Shown in pieces: positions 52,235 through 61,542 of a stretch of DNA of 64,000 nucleotides. The DNA is from Paenibacillus allorhizosphaerae (GTDB taxonomy: Bacteria > Bacillota > Bacilli > Paenibacillales > NBRC-103111). The notes under the pieces were generated by a model that searched no databases, was not told the DNA's origin, and was given only the letters and a program-made list of their open reading frames with translations. Within the stretch, counting starts at the first letter, position 1; each line of letters opens with the position of its first letter. The DNA is taken from positions 1 through 64,000 of the forward strand of contig NZ_CAJVCE010000001.1 of NCBI RefSeq assembly GCF_910594985.1. Reading direction: 5' to 3'. The position numbers and the translations under genes were made by a program.

Positions 52235-52978
52235 TTAAGCTTCTTTGCGATTAAAGAGAAAATATCCAAGCGAAAAAAACAATATACAGCTTGATATCAG
52301 AAAGAGTGTCGTCACGATCAGTTTGCCTGCGGGGACGGTACTGCTGATCCATAGCAAATGCCAATCCGTATACGAAGCCGGCGAGAAGGCTGAAACCGGT
52401 CTTGCAAAAAACGGCGCAAGCTTCGCCGCGGCATATAATACGATCGAAAAGGTGAACGAGCCGCTGGCGCTTCCAAAAAATTGCGAGACGAATACGAACA
52501 CCGCCGCCAGAGCCGCCATCGACACGAACGACGCGGCATACGCCTTGAACATTCCTGTGGCGTCAAAGCTTCCGCCGGTTCCTGCAAACAAGCTGCAAAT
52601 GGCCGTAACCAATCCAAGAATGACCAGCAAAGCCGCGACCCCGACGACAAGCGCAGCCGCCTTCGACAAGTACACTTGAAGCCGCGTCATCGGCCGAAGC
52701 AAAGACAGCTTTAGCGTTCGGGACGAAACCTCGCCGGGGAACTGATCGGCTGCGGTCAAAAAGATAAATAGCGGGATCCACAGCATCGTATACCACCCGA
52801 GCATATCGATCGGAAACGACCGGCTGACGGCGATCAATCCGAAGAACGGCTGCAGCGAATGAAGCGAAGCGGCCAGAAGCGCCGGAAGGATCGCGGAGAA
52901 CAGGAAGAAGACGACCGTTTTTCTCCGGTAGAACAGCAAATCGAGCTCATTTCTAAGGCCTGCCTTGAAACTATGCAA
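52235..52978 (-). CDS. ABC-2 type permease subunit
   Basis: Membrane subunit of an exporter, 247 residues, six hydrophobic helices (for example TVVFFLFSAILPALLAASL and AAALVVGVAALLVILGLVTA). The start is a TTG at 52978 overlapping the stop of the ATPase gene, with GGGAGGGG upstream. With the ATPase it makes an export pump of the BcrAB/multidrug type, probably for a peptide or drug. Length is normal for BcrB-like subunits. Confidence 0.88.
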   Translation of the reverse strand: MHSFKAGLRNELDLLFYRRKTVVFFLFSAILPALLAASLHSLQPFFGLIAVSRSFPIDMLGWYTMLWIPLFIFLTAADQFPGEVSSRTLKLSLLRPMTRLQVYLSKAAALVVGVAALLVILGLVTAICSLFAGTGGSFDATGMFKAYAASFVSMAALAAVFVFVSQFFGSASGSFTFSIVLYAAAKLAPFFARPVSAFSPASYTDWHLLWISSTVPAGKLIVTTLFLISSCILFFSLGYFLFNRKEA

Positions 52979-53708
52979 CGGGATTCCCCTCCCTTGCTTT
53001 TTGCAGCTCGCGAATATAAAACTGCTCCAGCGACTGATTGTGTACAAGCAGCTCGGATACGTGACCTTCCGTATGCAGCTTTCCTTGGAATATGACGCCT
53101 ACCCGGTTGCACAGCTGCTCAAGCTCATGAATCATATGACTTGAGATCAGGAAAGAGGTTCCATTTTCCTCCGAGTAACTGCGTACCAGCTCGCGAAACA
53201 TGACCGTTCCTTCGATATCGAGGCCGTTCGTCGGCTCATCCAGGATGACAAGCTCCGGATTGGGCAACATCGCCGCGGCCAGCGCCAGCTTTTGCTTCAT
53301 GCCGGTCGAATAGTTATTTATTTTATCTTTGCGGACCGCGAACAATCCTACCCTTTCCAGTATTTCATCCATTCGTTTGTCCGTCACTTCGGGATAAAAC
53401 CGGGCGATGAACCGTAAATATTGGGAAGCGTTCAGAAAGTCGTGGAAATCGGCGGATTCGATCATGCAGCCGACACGGCGCATCCCCTGCTCGAACTGTT
53501 CCGTGATGTCGCTGCCGAACAAAGAGACCATCCCCCGATCCGCGCGGATCAGCCCGGTAATCAGCTTCAAAATCGTCGTTTTGCCCGCTCCGTTCGGCCC
53601 GAGCAGACCGTAAATGTCTCCGGAGCCGATTTCAAGGTCAATGTCGCGGATCCCCCGCTGATTGCCGTACAATTTGGTCAGCTGCCGAACGGACAATATG
53701 ACGCTCAT
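52971..53708 (-). CDS. ABC exporter ATP-binding subunit (BcrA type)
   Basis: ATPase of 245 residues. Walker A GPNGAGKTT near residue 38, signature YSTGMKQKLALA near residue 138, Walker B LVILDEPTNGLD near residue 155, switch histidine in ISSHMIHELEQ near 187. Overlaps the permease start; the ribosome site is GGGGGG. Pair with the permease indicates drug or lantibiotic-type export, as with BcrA. An exported protein gene precedes it by 82 bases. Confidence 0.94.
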   Translation of the reverse strand: MSVILSVRQLTKLYGNQRGIRDIDLEIGSGDIYGLLGPNGAGKTTILKLITGLIRADRGMVSLFGSDITEQFEQGMRRVGCMIESADFHDFLNASQYLRFIARFYPEVTDKRMDEILERVGLFAVRKDKINNYSTGMKQKLALAAAMLPNPELVILDEPTNGLDIEGTVMFRELVRSYSEENGTSFLISSHMIHELEQLCNRVGVIFQGKLHTEGHVSELLVHNQSLEQFYIRELQKAREGNPVA

Positions 53709-53790
53709 CCATATTCCCCCCCTTTATAAAAGACAACGGCAACAGATAAAGCACTAGCTTCAGCCTTATCCGCTGCGGTTGGTATCGCTA

Positions 53791-54705
53791 TTATTTGGCG
53801 TTATGAAAATTACGCTCCTGCTTCATTTGCTGCACTTGTTTGCCCGTCAAATCAACCGTATCCGGCGTCGTGCCGTTGAATCCGGAAAGATCTGCGGCCA
53901 AATGCAGCGTTACCTGATGCGCGGCGCCTCCGGCGTCTTTACCGGAAACGGTAATGTCGGCTTCCTGGTGCTGAATATAATTCGATGCATTTATATTCGC
54001 CTTCACGGCAACCTTCTCGATTTTAATGTCTTGGCTCAATTGCGGCACACCGGACAGCAGCGCATGACCGTCGAACGGAAACTCCGGTTTGTCGGTTCCG
54101 TTCTTATTCTGAAACTCGTGCCTGTGACCGCTTGTCGCATGCTTGATCGCAATCGGCGCAATGGCACTAACGACCGCAGGAATTTGCGCATTCGTCAGCT
54201 CTACGGAAACGTCCTTCGAACCATCGGTATTGCTTTCCACCGTCACATAATCTTTCAAGTTGCCTACAAGCGCGTCTATGACGGTTTCCACCTGCTGCGG
54301 CATTTCCCGGTCCATTTTCTTGACGGCATACTTTTTGTCTGTATGCTCCGGCTTCACGTAGTAGATGTCGCTGGCGCCCGATTTCAATACGGTACCACTG
54401 CTTTGCTTGAAAAAGCTGACCGACTGATCCGTCCCTCCGCTAATCACCGTGACCGTTCCACTGGCCGTTCGGTTTTCCGGGCTGACTTTAAAGCTGCCGT
54501 TCGCATTCGCGAAGGCGTTCCCGTTGTCCTGCAATGCCATCTGCGTCTTGACGCTTACATTGTGTGCGGTTTTCGTGTTTTTCAGAGCGGATTTATACGC
54601 GTCGTACCCGGATGTGCCGGCCATTGCGGAAAATCCGGTGGCAAGCATCACCACGGCACTGATGCCTGCTACGCTTCCAAGCATGAACCATTTCTTCTTT
54701 TTCAT
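53791..54705 (-). CDS. Exported protein of unknown function
   Basis: 304 residues from the ATG at 54705 (GGAGGAGG upstream). Residues 1-29 form a signal peptide or anchor (KKKKWFMLGSVAGISAVVML, SAMA). The rest is soluble beta-rich protein with AYKSALKNTKTAHNVSVKTQ and SGTVTVISGGTDQSVSFFKQ segments. No catalytic motif. It lies next to the ABC exporter and may be a lipoprotein-like partner or envelope stress protein, but the link is only positional. Confidence 0.75.
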   Translation of the reverse strand: MKKKKWFMLGSVAGISAVVMLATGFSAMAGTSGYDAYKSALKNTKTAHNVSVKTQMALQDNGNAFANANGSFKVSPENRTASGTVTVISGGTDQSVSFFKQSSGTVLKSGASDIYYVKPEHTDKKYAVKKMDREMPQQVETVIDALVGNLKDYVTVESNTDGSKDVSVELTNAQIPAVVSAIAPIAIKHATSGHRHEFQNKNGTDKPEFPFDGHALLSGVPQLSQDIKIEKVAVKANINASNYIQHQEADITVSGKDAGGAAHQVTLHLAADLSGFNGTTPDTVDLTGKQVQQMKQERNFHNAK

Positions 54706-54821
54706 CTTGCTCCTCCTCCGACTGGGTAAAATAACTTGCACTGACTATGTTACACCGCAAAAATAAAACACTTGTAAAACAAGTATAAAAAAAGTCTAAA
54801 ATTGAAAAAAAAATGCGTTTT

Positions 54822-55364
54822 TTATTTCTGAGAAGCATATAGGAACCGACAGTAGCCGATTTCAGAAGCATTCTTCATAAGTTCAAGGTTTAACCATGCT
54901 GCAAGCTCATGAAAAGACTTGTCGTTGAAAGGCCATCGGGTTCGTTCGCTAGAAAGCAGTTCATCATCCGACAACTCAGCCACCGCAGCTTGCCATTTGT
55001 CACGAAAGTGGAATATGGTTGCAGTCGTATCTTTTATATTGCCAGGACAATGAACCTCCTCACGCGTTAACGTTCCATTTCCAAAAGAATGGTCAAGAAC
55101 CATTGACCACCAAAACGTAATATGCCATGTCAACCAAGCTATACTAGCCGGTCCAATATCGTACGCTTCCGATTCCGGCCAATCTGCACGCCAGACGCCT
55201 GATGCATTTGAAACATGAAGCCCCTTTGAAGCAGGTCGCCAGTGATACTCCTCGTCATTAAGGTCGGTGAGATGTATCTCAAGAAGCTTCCATGAAATTT
55301 GAAACTGGAAATGCAGCGTATTCCGGATGCTGCCTGGTATGTTTTGAATGTTTTTATCGTTCAT
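54822..55364 (-). CDS. DinB-like protein
   Basis: Four-helix bundle of the DinB/YfiT superfamily, 180 residues from the ATG at 55364 (GGAGGG upstream; the 55406 start has none). The helices include FQFQISWKLLEIHLTDLNDE near residue 20 and SIAWLTWHITFWWSMVLDH near residue 72, whose HxxxxW pattern contains possible metal ligands. Members are often thiol-dependent S-transferases; function not certain here. Confidence 0.75.
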   Translation of the reverse strand: MNDKNIQNIPGSIRNTLHFQFQISWKLLEIHLTDLNDEEYHWRPASKGLHVSNASGVWRADWPESEAYDIGPASIAWLTWHITFWWSMVLDHSFGNGTLTREEVHCPGNIKDTTATIFHFRDKWQAAVAELSDDELLSSERTRWPFNDKSFHELAAWLNLELMKNASEIGYCRFLYASQK

Positions 55365-55568
55365 ATTCTCTTCCCTCCGATTGCATGATTTAATAATAAC
55401 AAACATGTATATATATTGTTTGTTAATTAACTAACATATTATTATAATATCTATTGATTGACAACATAAATGTGGTTCAGCTAACCGATAGCTTCATCGG
55501 CAGCCTCTGCGCCTGCGATAACGCACATCCTCCTCTGCCATTTTCCTATGAAAATACTGCGTAGGCGG

Positions 55569-55621
55569 AAAAAAAAATAAAACAGCAGCTCTCTGAAACT
55601 AATGTTTAGAGTGCTGCTGTT
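55569..55621 (-). terminator. Terminator of the AlkZ-like gene
   Basis: Minus strand AACAGCAGC pairs with GCTGCTGTT, followed by TTTTATTTTTTTT. Confidence 0.75.
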
Positions 55622-55651
55622 CTTGCGGCCACCGGTTAGATTGAAACTTAG

Positions 55652-56737
55652 CTACCGATGAATAGCCACCTGGTATAACCGCAACCCGATAAATTCGCTG
55701 TACCGCCGGGCTGCCTCAATTATGCGATCTTCCGTGCATGTTAATTCCGTAAACGGATGAATCACAAGGTCGACTCCGTCCTTCTTGATCGTTCTTTTCC
55801 ATACCCCCGAAATTTGACCATCGACAATGAGCATCGGCGCAAAAACGCCGTTTTTACCAGGAACGATCAAGGGGGCATGCTCTGCAGCAAGTACGGCCCC
55901 CCTGTCTTTGTAGCCAAGCAAATATTCGTCGTATCCCGGCAGCAAACAGACGAAGGATTGTTCCTTGGTTTCCACGGCGCTATCTTTGCCCATCCAGTAT
56001 TCATGTCCGTCAATCTTTTCCGAGTGGAGCGCCTTTTGCGCAGCCTCAATCCCTTGTCTGGCCTCCGCGACCGTGAGTCCCGACCACCAAGCGAAGTCAT
56101 GAAGCGTTGCGGGCCCATGACCGGTAAAATAGCGCTTCGCAAGTTGTTGCAGCGATTCCTCCACGGACAGTTTCTTGTCATGCTGCACCCATTCGTCCAA
56201 CAGCACGAAAGTTTGCTGCTTCCCTTCCATCGGCCCCAAACATATGAGGCCTATTTGTGCCAAGTACCACAGCAAATGATAACCGCGTTGATTTTTGGTG
56301 TCGATACCTGCGTCCTCCAGCAATTTCATCAGGTTCGGACGAAGAATCCGACTCTTGTCTTCCAACGCATCACGGATGAGCGCTTCGCATTGCGCGATGA
56401 GTTGTGGATCAATTTCCAACTGCTCCAACCTGCGTTTATCTTGAGCTAGAATGCGCGGCGTCAAAAGCTTAATCATCCATTTCACATCTTCCGCGGGCAC
56501 AAAATGGAGCGTACCGCGTATCGCCCAAGTGAGTACAATCTTTTTATTGACTATGGCCCTTTCGATGTCTGCAGCTGTTGCGTCCTGCATTCGCAGCCCG
56601 ATCGCCCATAAGGCTTGCGCGTAATCCTGTGCCTGCACACCGCCCAATCCTCGTAAAACTTCGTCAGGCTCTTTCTGTTTCGCCCAGGCAATGCGTTGGT
56701 TAAGAAGTCGACGATAAGCAATGATCATATTTGCCAT
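55652..56737 (-). CDS. AlkZ/YcaQ-like winged-helix DNA glycosylase (HTH_42)
   Basis: Protein of the HTH_42 family, 361 residues, with the catalytic QxQ motif as Gln35-Ala36-Gln37 (GGVQAQDYAQALWAIGLR). Such enzymes unhook or excise alkylated bases and interstrand crosslinks from DNA. Winged-helix repeats follow in residues 60-300, ending in an LIVDGQISGVW strand. The ATG is inside AACATGATC context without a strong ribosome site, yet homologues start here. Normal length. Stands alone with its own terminator. Confidence 0.9.
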   Translation of the reverse strand: MANMIIAYRRLLNQRIAWAKQKEPDEVLRGLGGVQAQDYAQALWAIGLRMQDATAADIERAIVNKKIVLTWAIRGTLHFVPAEDVKWMIKLLTPRILAQDKRRLEQLEIDPQLIAQCEALIRDALEDKSRILRPNLMKLLEDAGIDTKNQRGYHLLWYLAQIGLICLGPMEGKQQTFVLLDEWVQHDKKLSVEESLQQLAKRYFTGHGPATLHDFAWWSGLTVAEARQGIEAAQKALHSEKIDGHEYWMGKDSAVETKEQSFVCLLPGYDEYLLGYKDRGAVLAAEHAPLIVPGKNGVFAPMLIVDGQISGVWKRTIKKDGVDLVIHPFTELTCTEDRIIEAARRYSEFIGLRLYQVAIHR

Positions 56738-57111
56738 GTATTCATCTCCAATCCTGTGCTAGTCTCCGTCGGGAAGTTTAATAGTTTACATTATTGCCTT
56801 AATGTTCCGATAGCGCAACATATTTTAGTCTTATTTCAATCTTCTTCATACTGAACCTTGGAACGCAGCCTTCGCAGCACATTCCAGAAAATGTAATAGC
56901 AGGATTGTGTATCGTTTTGATGTTATCGTTGATGTTCCCGAAATACAGATCGAGTTAAAATGAAATCGTTATCAGCAATTTTAATTGGTGCTAGTACAAG
57001 GCGGGATCCTTTCGTCGCGACAGGTTGTTTCACTCGGGTTATGGACTATTATGCTCGCATTTTCTTTGTCCGCGTGTTGATGTAAAAATGACGGGAAGGT
57101 CGTGCACTCTA
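56738..57111. other. Spacer before the secreted phosphatase-fold gene
   Basis: No gene. Holds a cre box at 56961-56974 and a TTGTTT...TATTAT promoter-like pair near 57025-57052. Confidence 0.4.
56961..56974 (+). promoter_or_regulatory. cre box upstream of the secreted phosphatase-fold gene
   Basis: TGAAATCGTTATCA fits the cre consensus at every position. Confidence 0.55.
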
Positions 57112-58443
57112 ATGAAAAAGTGTACCGTATTCGTATTCATTGTTGCAGCAATGATGTTGACCGTGTTCAATTTTGGAGCTTTCAATGTGCCTATTGCAAA
57201 CGCAGAGGTACTACCCGGGAGCTATAACTTGAAGCTTATGACTTTTAATGTCAGGAAAATGACCGCAGACGATGGCACTCCGAATTCCTGGAATAATCGA
57301 AAAAACATCGCCGTCCATGCCATCAACAATTTTGGACCTGATGTCCTGGGATTGCAGGAGGCGGATAAAGTCCAAATCGACTACTTTATTGCGAATTGCA
57401 GCGCTGCATACCAATCGATAGGAACCTCACGTGAAGGAAGCACGACAATGGGCGAATTTAGCAACATCATGTACAGGTCGGATAAATTCATATTATTGGA
57501 CTGGGGGGAATTTTGGCTTAGCGAGACTCCGAATGTACCGGGATCCAAGAGCTCTTTTGATTCGGAATATCCACGGATGAGCACCTGGGTGAAGCTTCAA
57601 GCGAAGGATAATGCAAACGCGATATTTTACTACTTCAATACTCATTTTTCACTAGTACTTGAAGCCGCGGAGCAAGGGGCTAATCTGATCTTGAACAAGG
57701 TAGCGGAGCAAGTGAAATCACCCGATACGCCTGTATTAATTGGAGGAGACTTGAATCGAACGGAAGTGTCGCCTGTATATTCCATATTTCAAAATTCGGA
57801 CCTTGACGATACATGGAGGAAAGCCGGCAAATCCTTCGCAAACGATGGGACTTATCATGCTTTTACCGGGGAAACAGACCGGGCCCATATCGACTGGATC
57901 TTCGAAAAAAATGCATCTGCCATCAATTCGATTGAAATCAATCGCTATCATGAAAACGGCTATTATCCTTCGGACCATTTTCCGGTAAATTTAAATGTGA
58001 CCATTCCCTTGACAACGGATACGACAGCCCGCCCCATAGGTCAAACGATCTGGCTCAAAGCTTCCGCCAACGGCAATTATGTAAGTACCAGAGCCAATAC
58101 AACGGACAGCCCTCTCTGGGCATCGGCAACCGCTGCAAATACATGGGAAAATCATCAGATAGTTGATGCAGGAAACGGGTTTGTTTCATTGATTGCGAAA
58201 GCAAACAACTTGTATGTCAGTGCGAGAATCACCACTGCGGATGTGCCTCTTCAAGCCAAATCCAGCACGATCGGTTCTTGGGAAAAATGGATATGGGTTA
58301 GCAATGGAGATGGAACCGTGTCTTTCAGATCCATTGCAAACAACAAATACGTATCGGCACGTTCTAGCGAAACGAACAGCCCCTTGGAGACAAGAATCGA
58401 TTCGATTGCAACTTGGGAGAAATTCACCTGGGGGAATCGCTAG
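57112..58443 (+). CDS. Secreted endonuclease/exonuclease/phosphatase-fold enzyme with beta-trefoil-like tail
   Basis: Secreted, 443 residues. Signal peptide residues 1-30 (KKCTVFVFIVAAMMLTVF ... NAEV). The EEP catalytic core spans 40-305: TFNVR, LGLQEADK (metal Glu), IGGDLNR, AHIDWIF, SDHFPVN (catalytic His). Three repeats follow (NYVSTRANTTDSPLWA, LYVSARITTADVPLQA, KYVSARSSETNSPLE), suggesting a beta-trefoil (fascin/lectin-like) binding tail. Could cleave phosphodiesters or a phospholipid. Start chosen at the ATG that begins the signal peptide. Cre box upstream. Confidence 0.9.
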   Translation: MKKCTVFVFIVAAMMLTVFNFGAFNVPIANAEVLPGSYNLKLMTFNVRKMTADDGTPNSWNNRKNIAVHAINNFGPDVLGLQEADKVQIDYFIANCSAAYQSIGTSREGSTTMGEFSNIMYRSDKFILLDWGEFWLSETPNVPGSKSSFDSEYPRMSTWVKLQAKDNANAIFYYFNTHFSLVLEAAEQGANLILNKVAEQVKSPDTPVLIGGDLNRTEVSPVYSIFQNSDLDDTWRKAGKSFANDGTYHAFTGETDRAHIDWIFEKNASAINSIEINRYHENGYYPSDHFPVNLNVTIPLTTDTTARPIGQTIWLKASANGNYVSTRANTTDSPLWASATAANTWENHQIVDAGNGFVSLIAKANNLYVSARITTADVPLQAKSSTIGSWEKWIWVSNGDGTVSFRSIANNKYVSARSSETNSPLETRIDSIATWEKFTWGNR

Positions 58444-58561
58444 GATCCGGCCGGCGTTCTACCATCCCATCGTGCTCGAGCCCCGCGTGAGCAGCTGTGT
58501 GATTGCAGCTTGTGTTACCTTATATCAGCAACTTATATAAGTGTCTAATGTAATTGTTTAA

Positions 58562-58602
58562 TGCAAAAATCACTTGGACAAACATCCAAGCGATTTTTGC
58601 AT
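58562..58602. terminator. Bidirectional terminator
   Basis: TGCAAAAATC-CTTGGA pairs with TCCAAG-GATTTTTGCA (one mismatched base). Serves the secreted enzyme and the convergent small membrane gene. Confidence 0.7.
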
Positions 58603-58646
58603 TAATTCATATTATGATACCAGCTTGTTTGTTTTTGCTGAATATT

Positions 58647-59006
58647 TCAGTCCTTTCTATCATTTACTTTCACGGTAACAATGCTCAATATTACTGTAAG
58701 AATCACATAGGTCCAAAACCCATGAATTTCGAAACCTGTTAAATATTTATCAAGTAACCATAGTTTCATTGGTGTCAATACAACGGAGCCCGCGATTAAT
58801 AATGGCGTTGTTAAACAGCCAACCCCGACTACAATGGAAATAAACGAGACGGTTAATAAAAAGCTATAAAGAAAACTAATCACAAACATTAGAACAGTTG
58901 CAAGTATTATGGTTTTAGTATCCGTTATCGATATATATTCATGAAAGTACTGATTCCCAACCCAAAATACAAAAAATGTAATCAGCAAGTTGAGTATATT
59001 TCTCAA
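58647..59006 (-). CDS. Small four-helix membrane protein
   Basis: 119 residues from a TTG at 59006 with AAGGAGG six bases upstream; the ATG at 59045 has no such site. Four hydrophobic helices (LLITFFVFWVGNQYF, KTIILATVLMFVISFLYSF, FISIVVGVGCLTTPLLIAG, FWTYVILTVILSIVTVKV). Resembles four-helix holin-superfamily-like membrane proteins, but no firm assignment is possible. Confidence 0.7.
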   Translation of the reverse strand: MRNILNLLITFFVFWVGNQYFHEYISITDTKTIILATVLMFVISFLYSFLLTVSFISIVVGVGCLTTPLLIAGSVVLTPMKLWLLDKYLTGFEIHGFWTYVILTVILSIVTVKVNDRKD

Positions 59007-59089
59007 ATCCGGTCCTCCTTGCGTTTCCTTCTCGAAACGGATCAAAATTTTGAGACAGACAAGAGACCGTGTTGCTTTTGTACGGCCTC

Positions 59090-59917
59090 CTACATGCGAT
59101 GGGTATGGCGGTAACGGGACGGTGTCGTATGCTCATATTTGACAAATACCCGGTTCAAATAAAATCCGTTCTGATAGCCGCAACATTCGGAAATTTGCTC
59201 GATCGTCATATTCGTTTCGAGCAGCAGCATTTTGGCTTTGTTGAGACGAAGCGAGGTCAAGTAACGAAGCGGCGTTACCCCGAACGAAGCGCTAAATTTT
59301 TTGGAAAGATGCACTTGAGTAATACCAAGGTCAGAAGCGATCTGTTTCAAGTTCAACGCCGAAAATGCTTGCTGCTGAATGCGTCTCTGCGCTTCCTGCA
59401 TCAGCGGATCGCGGTCGGGATCCCGGGTCAATTCGGCCTCGGTGGGCAGCATGCCCTCTTCCAATCCATCGCAATAAAGCAGCCAAATATCTTGGCAATA
59501 ATGGTTATATCGCGGCAGCCGGACCGATAGCGGCCAGGAGCGCCATTTTTTCATCATCGCGTAATTTTGTGTGAGCCGCATCGTATCGAGCAAGCTGACT
59601 TTACCGGCAGGAATCATCTCTTCTACTCTATGCGAGGACGATTGCTCCGTATCCACCCAGTTCAATTCAAAAAAATAAAAAGTAAGCGGCGCATTGATCA
59701 CTCTGCGAAACGGCGTATTCGGAGGGCATAGCACAAGATCGCCGAACGTCGCCGAGCCTTTCTTGTCCCCGATTTCATAGTAAAACGAGCCGGATTCGAC
59801 AGCAAACATGACCCATACCTTATAAATATCCTCGTAAAACAGAAATCTTGGTTTCTTTTCCCAATATATCGCTAACTCCACTTGCGGCATAAAGCCGGAT
59901 AACAACGGCTTAAGCAT
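59090..59917 (-). CDS. AraC-family regulator next to SBP i
   Basis: Transcription activator, 275 residues from the ATG at 59917 (GGAGG seven bases upstream). An N-terminal cupin-like sensor (residues 30-110, WVMFAVESGSFYYEIGDKKG), then two helix-turn-helix motifs (LGITQVHLSKKFSASFGVTP near 210, ECCGYQNGFYLNRVFVKYE near 252). It is 300 bases downstream of SBP i and on the same strand, a candidate regulator for it. Confidence 0.92.
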   Translation of the reverse strand: MLKPLLSGFMPQVELAIYWEKKPRFLFYEDIYKVWVMFAVESGSFYYEIGDKKGSATFGDLVLCPPNTPFRRVINAPLTFYFFELNWVDTEQSSSHRVEEMIPAGKVSLLDTMRLTQNYAMMKKWRSWPLSVRLPRYNHYCQDIWLLYCDGLEEGMLPTEAELTRDPDRDPLMQEAQRRIQQQAFSALNLKQIASDLGITQVHLSKKFSASFGVTPLRYLTSLRLNKAKMLLLETNMTIEQISECCGYQNGFYLNRVFVKYEHTTPSRYRHTHRM

Positions 59918-60176
59918 CAACACGCCTCCATCTCACCTTCACTCGTTTGGCGCGACAAATTTCAGCCACCTCACGTGCTAAGTCACATTGTCCATCATTA
60001 ATGCTCCGCCATTCCTTCATTGCGCTTTGCTCCAAAAACCGCATTTTTGCTGCTGGTATTACACGAATATTAGGTAAGCGTTTATTACTATGATATCATG
60101 GCACGCTTCGATCTGAAATGGAGGCTGATGCTTACACATATATTTTTTTTGAAAAATATGTATTTTTGTGGGAACC

Positions 60177-60210
60177 AAAAAGCCCTTCAAAAATTAGCGT
60201 GAAGGGCTTT
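60177..60210 (-). terminator. Terminator of SBP i
   Basis: AAGCCCTTCA pairs with TGAAGGGCTT, 10 bp, followed on the minus strand by TTTGG. Confidence 0.7.
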
Positions 60211-60225
60211 ATAAGCTTAGCGGAT

Positions 60226-61542
60226 TTATTTGGTTCCCAGTTCTTCAACCTTTTGATTCGTCTTTTCCTCCGTTTCTCGAATAATCGTATTGATGTCTTT
60301 CGTATTTCCGAAAAGCTGCAGTGCGCCGGAATTGAGCTGGGCGTCCGCCGTGGCATCGAATTTCGTAGGATTATTGTGAATCGGGACGGGACGATGCTTA
60401 AAAATCGCTTGCACATTTTTCCCTTTCAATACTTCCGATTCCGTTCCGAATTTGTCCCTGATCTCCTTGTTTATCAGAGGTGAGACAATTCTTCCCTGCT
60501 TGGAGGAAGAAAGCTGTGCATCGTCCGACAATATGGCGGAAATGACCTGGAACGCCTCCTTCTGATGCTTGCTCTGCGGTGTGACGAACAAGTAGTAGGC
60601 ATCCGCTTCGCCGTATTTGCCGGGCTTTTCCGTAAACTGCGGATAGGTAGCCAGATCCCAGTCCAAACCGCCTTTAGCGGCATCCGCCATCCGATGAAAC
60701 AAGCCGATAAAAGGATACATGGCGATCGTTTTGTCGTACAAGAAGGCGTTAAGTTCGTCCCCGCCTTTCTTATCGTTCGTGTTGCCGGGGATAGAAACGA
60801 TGGATTGATATACCTGGTACGCCCGCTTCCACTCCTCCGTATTGATTTTCGCTTTTCCCGTCGCTGGATCGAACCGGTTCAAAGCTAGCGGAGAAGCGAT
60901 GCGGACCATATTGCTCGAACCAAGGCCGCGGTACTGCACGCCGCCCTCGATGCCCGTCACCTTTTTGCCCAGATCGATAACGGCTTCCCAAGTCATTCCG
61001 TCGGCCGGATAAGCGACGCCAAAACGATCGAACAGTGCTTTATTGTAATACAGGGCGTCATAATTCATACCATACGGCAACGCGAAGATTTCGCCTTTTT
61101 TGCCGAACGCTTTGATCGTCTGCACGATAATCGGATCGAGACGGTTCAGATCGAATTTCTGCTGCTTGATCTGCTCGTTCAGATCGAGCGCCGTGTTGAG
61201 GTCGATCATCTGCTGCATGTTGCCGGTGCCCATAATGAGCATGTCGGGGACTTCGCCTGCAGCGACCATCGTCGTAATATTGTTTGTCGTCGTCGAAGTA
61301 ATGACATTCAGCTTGATGTGCGGATATTTGGCGGCAAGCGGCTTGAAAAACACTTCCTCGTAGTCCTCATCCGTAATTTTCCAGCCGGCCAAAAGCGTGA
61401 TCGTCACCGGCTCGGGCGGTGCTTCCTTCTTGGCTGCTTCCCCCTGCTCCCGCTTCTGATCGCCGCCTCCCGCGCCGCATGCGGACGTCGCCGCAACCGT
61501 TACTGCCAGCGCAATCGCCGGCATGATCTTTTTGTTACGCAT
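60226..61542 (-). CDS. Extracellular sugar-binding lipoprotein i
   Basis: Solute-binding lipoprotein, 438 residues from the ATG at 61542 (GGGGG upstream). Lipobox ATSAC, Cys22. FGVAYPADGMTWEAV near residue 178; DINTIIRETEEKTNQKVEEL tail. A perfect cre box lies about 70 bases before the start. Its neighbour AraC gene suggests its own small regulon. No permease nearby. Confidence 0.93.
   Translation of the reverse strand: MRNKKIMPAIALAVTVAATSACGAGGGDQKREQGEAAKKEAPPEPVTITLLAGWKITDEDYEEVFFKPLAAKYPHIKLNVITSTTTNNITTMVAAGEVPDMLIMGTGNMQQMIDLNTALDLNEQIKQQKFDLNRLDPIIVQTIKAFGKKGEIFALPYGMNYDALYYNKALFDRFGVAYPADGMTWEAVIDLGKKVTGIEGGVQYRGLGSSNMVRIASPLALNRFDPATGKAKINTEEWKRAYQVYQSIVSIPGNTNDKKGGDELNAFLYDKTIAMYPFIGLFHRMADAAKGGLDWDLATYPQFTEKPGKYGEADAYYLFVTPQSKHQKEAFQVISAILSDDAQLSSSKQGRIVSPLINKEIRDKFGTESEVLKGKNVQAIFKHRPVPIHNNPTKFDATADAQLNSGALQLFGNTKDINTIIRETEEKTNQKVEELGTK

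Noticed and set aside
53779..54729. 316-codon plus-strand frame over the exported-protein gene
   Set aside because: Antisense shadow; the minus-strand gene has a signal peptide and a strong ribosome site.
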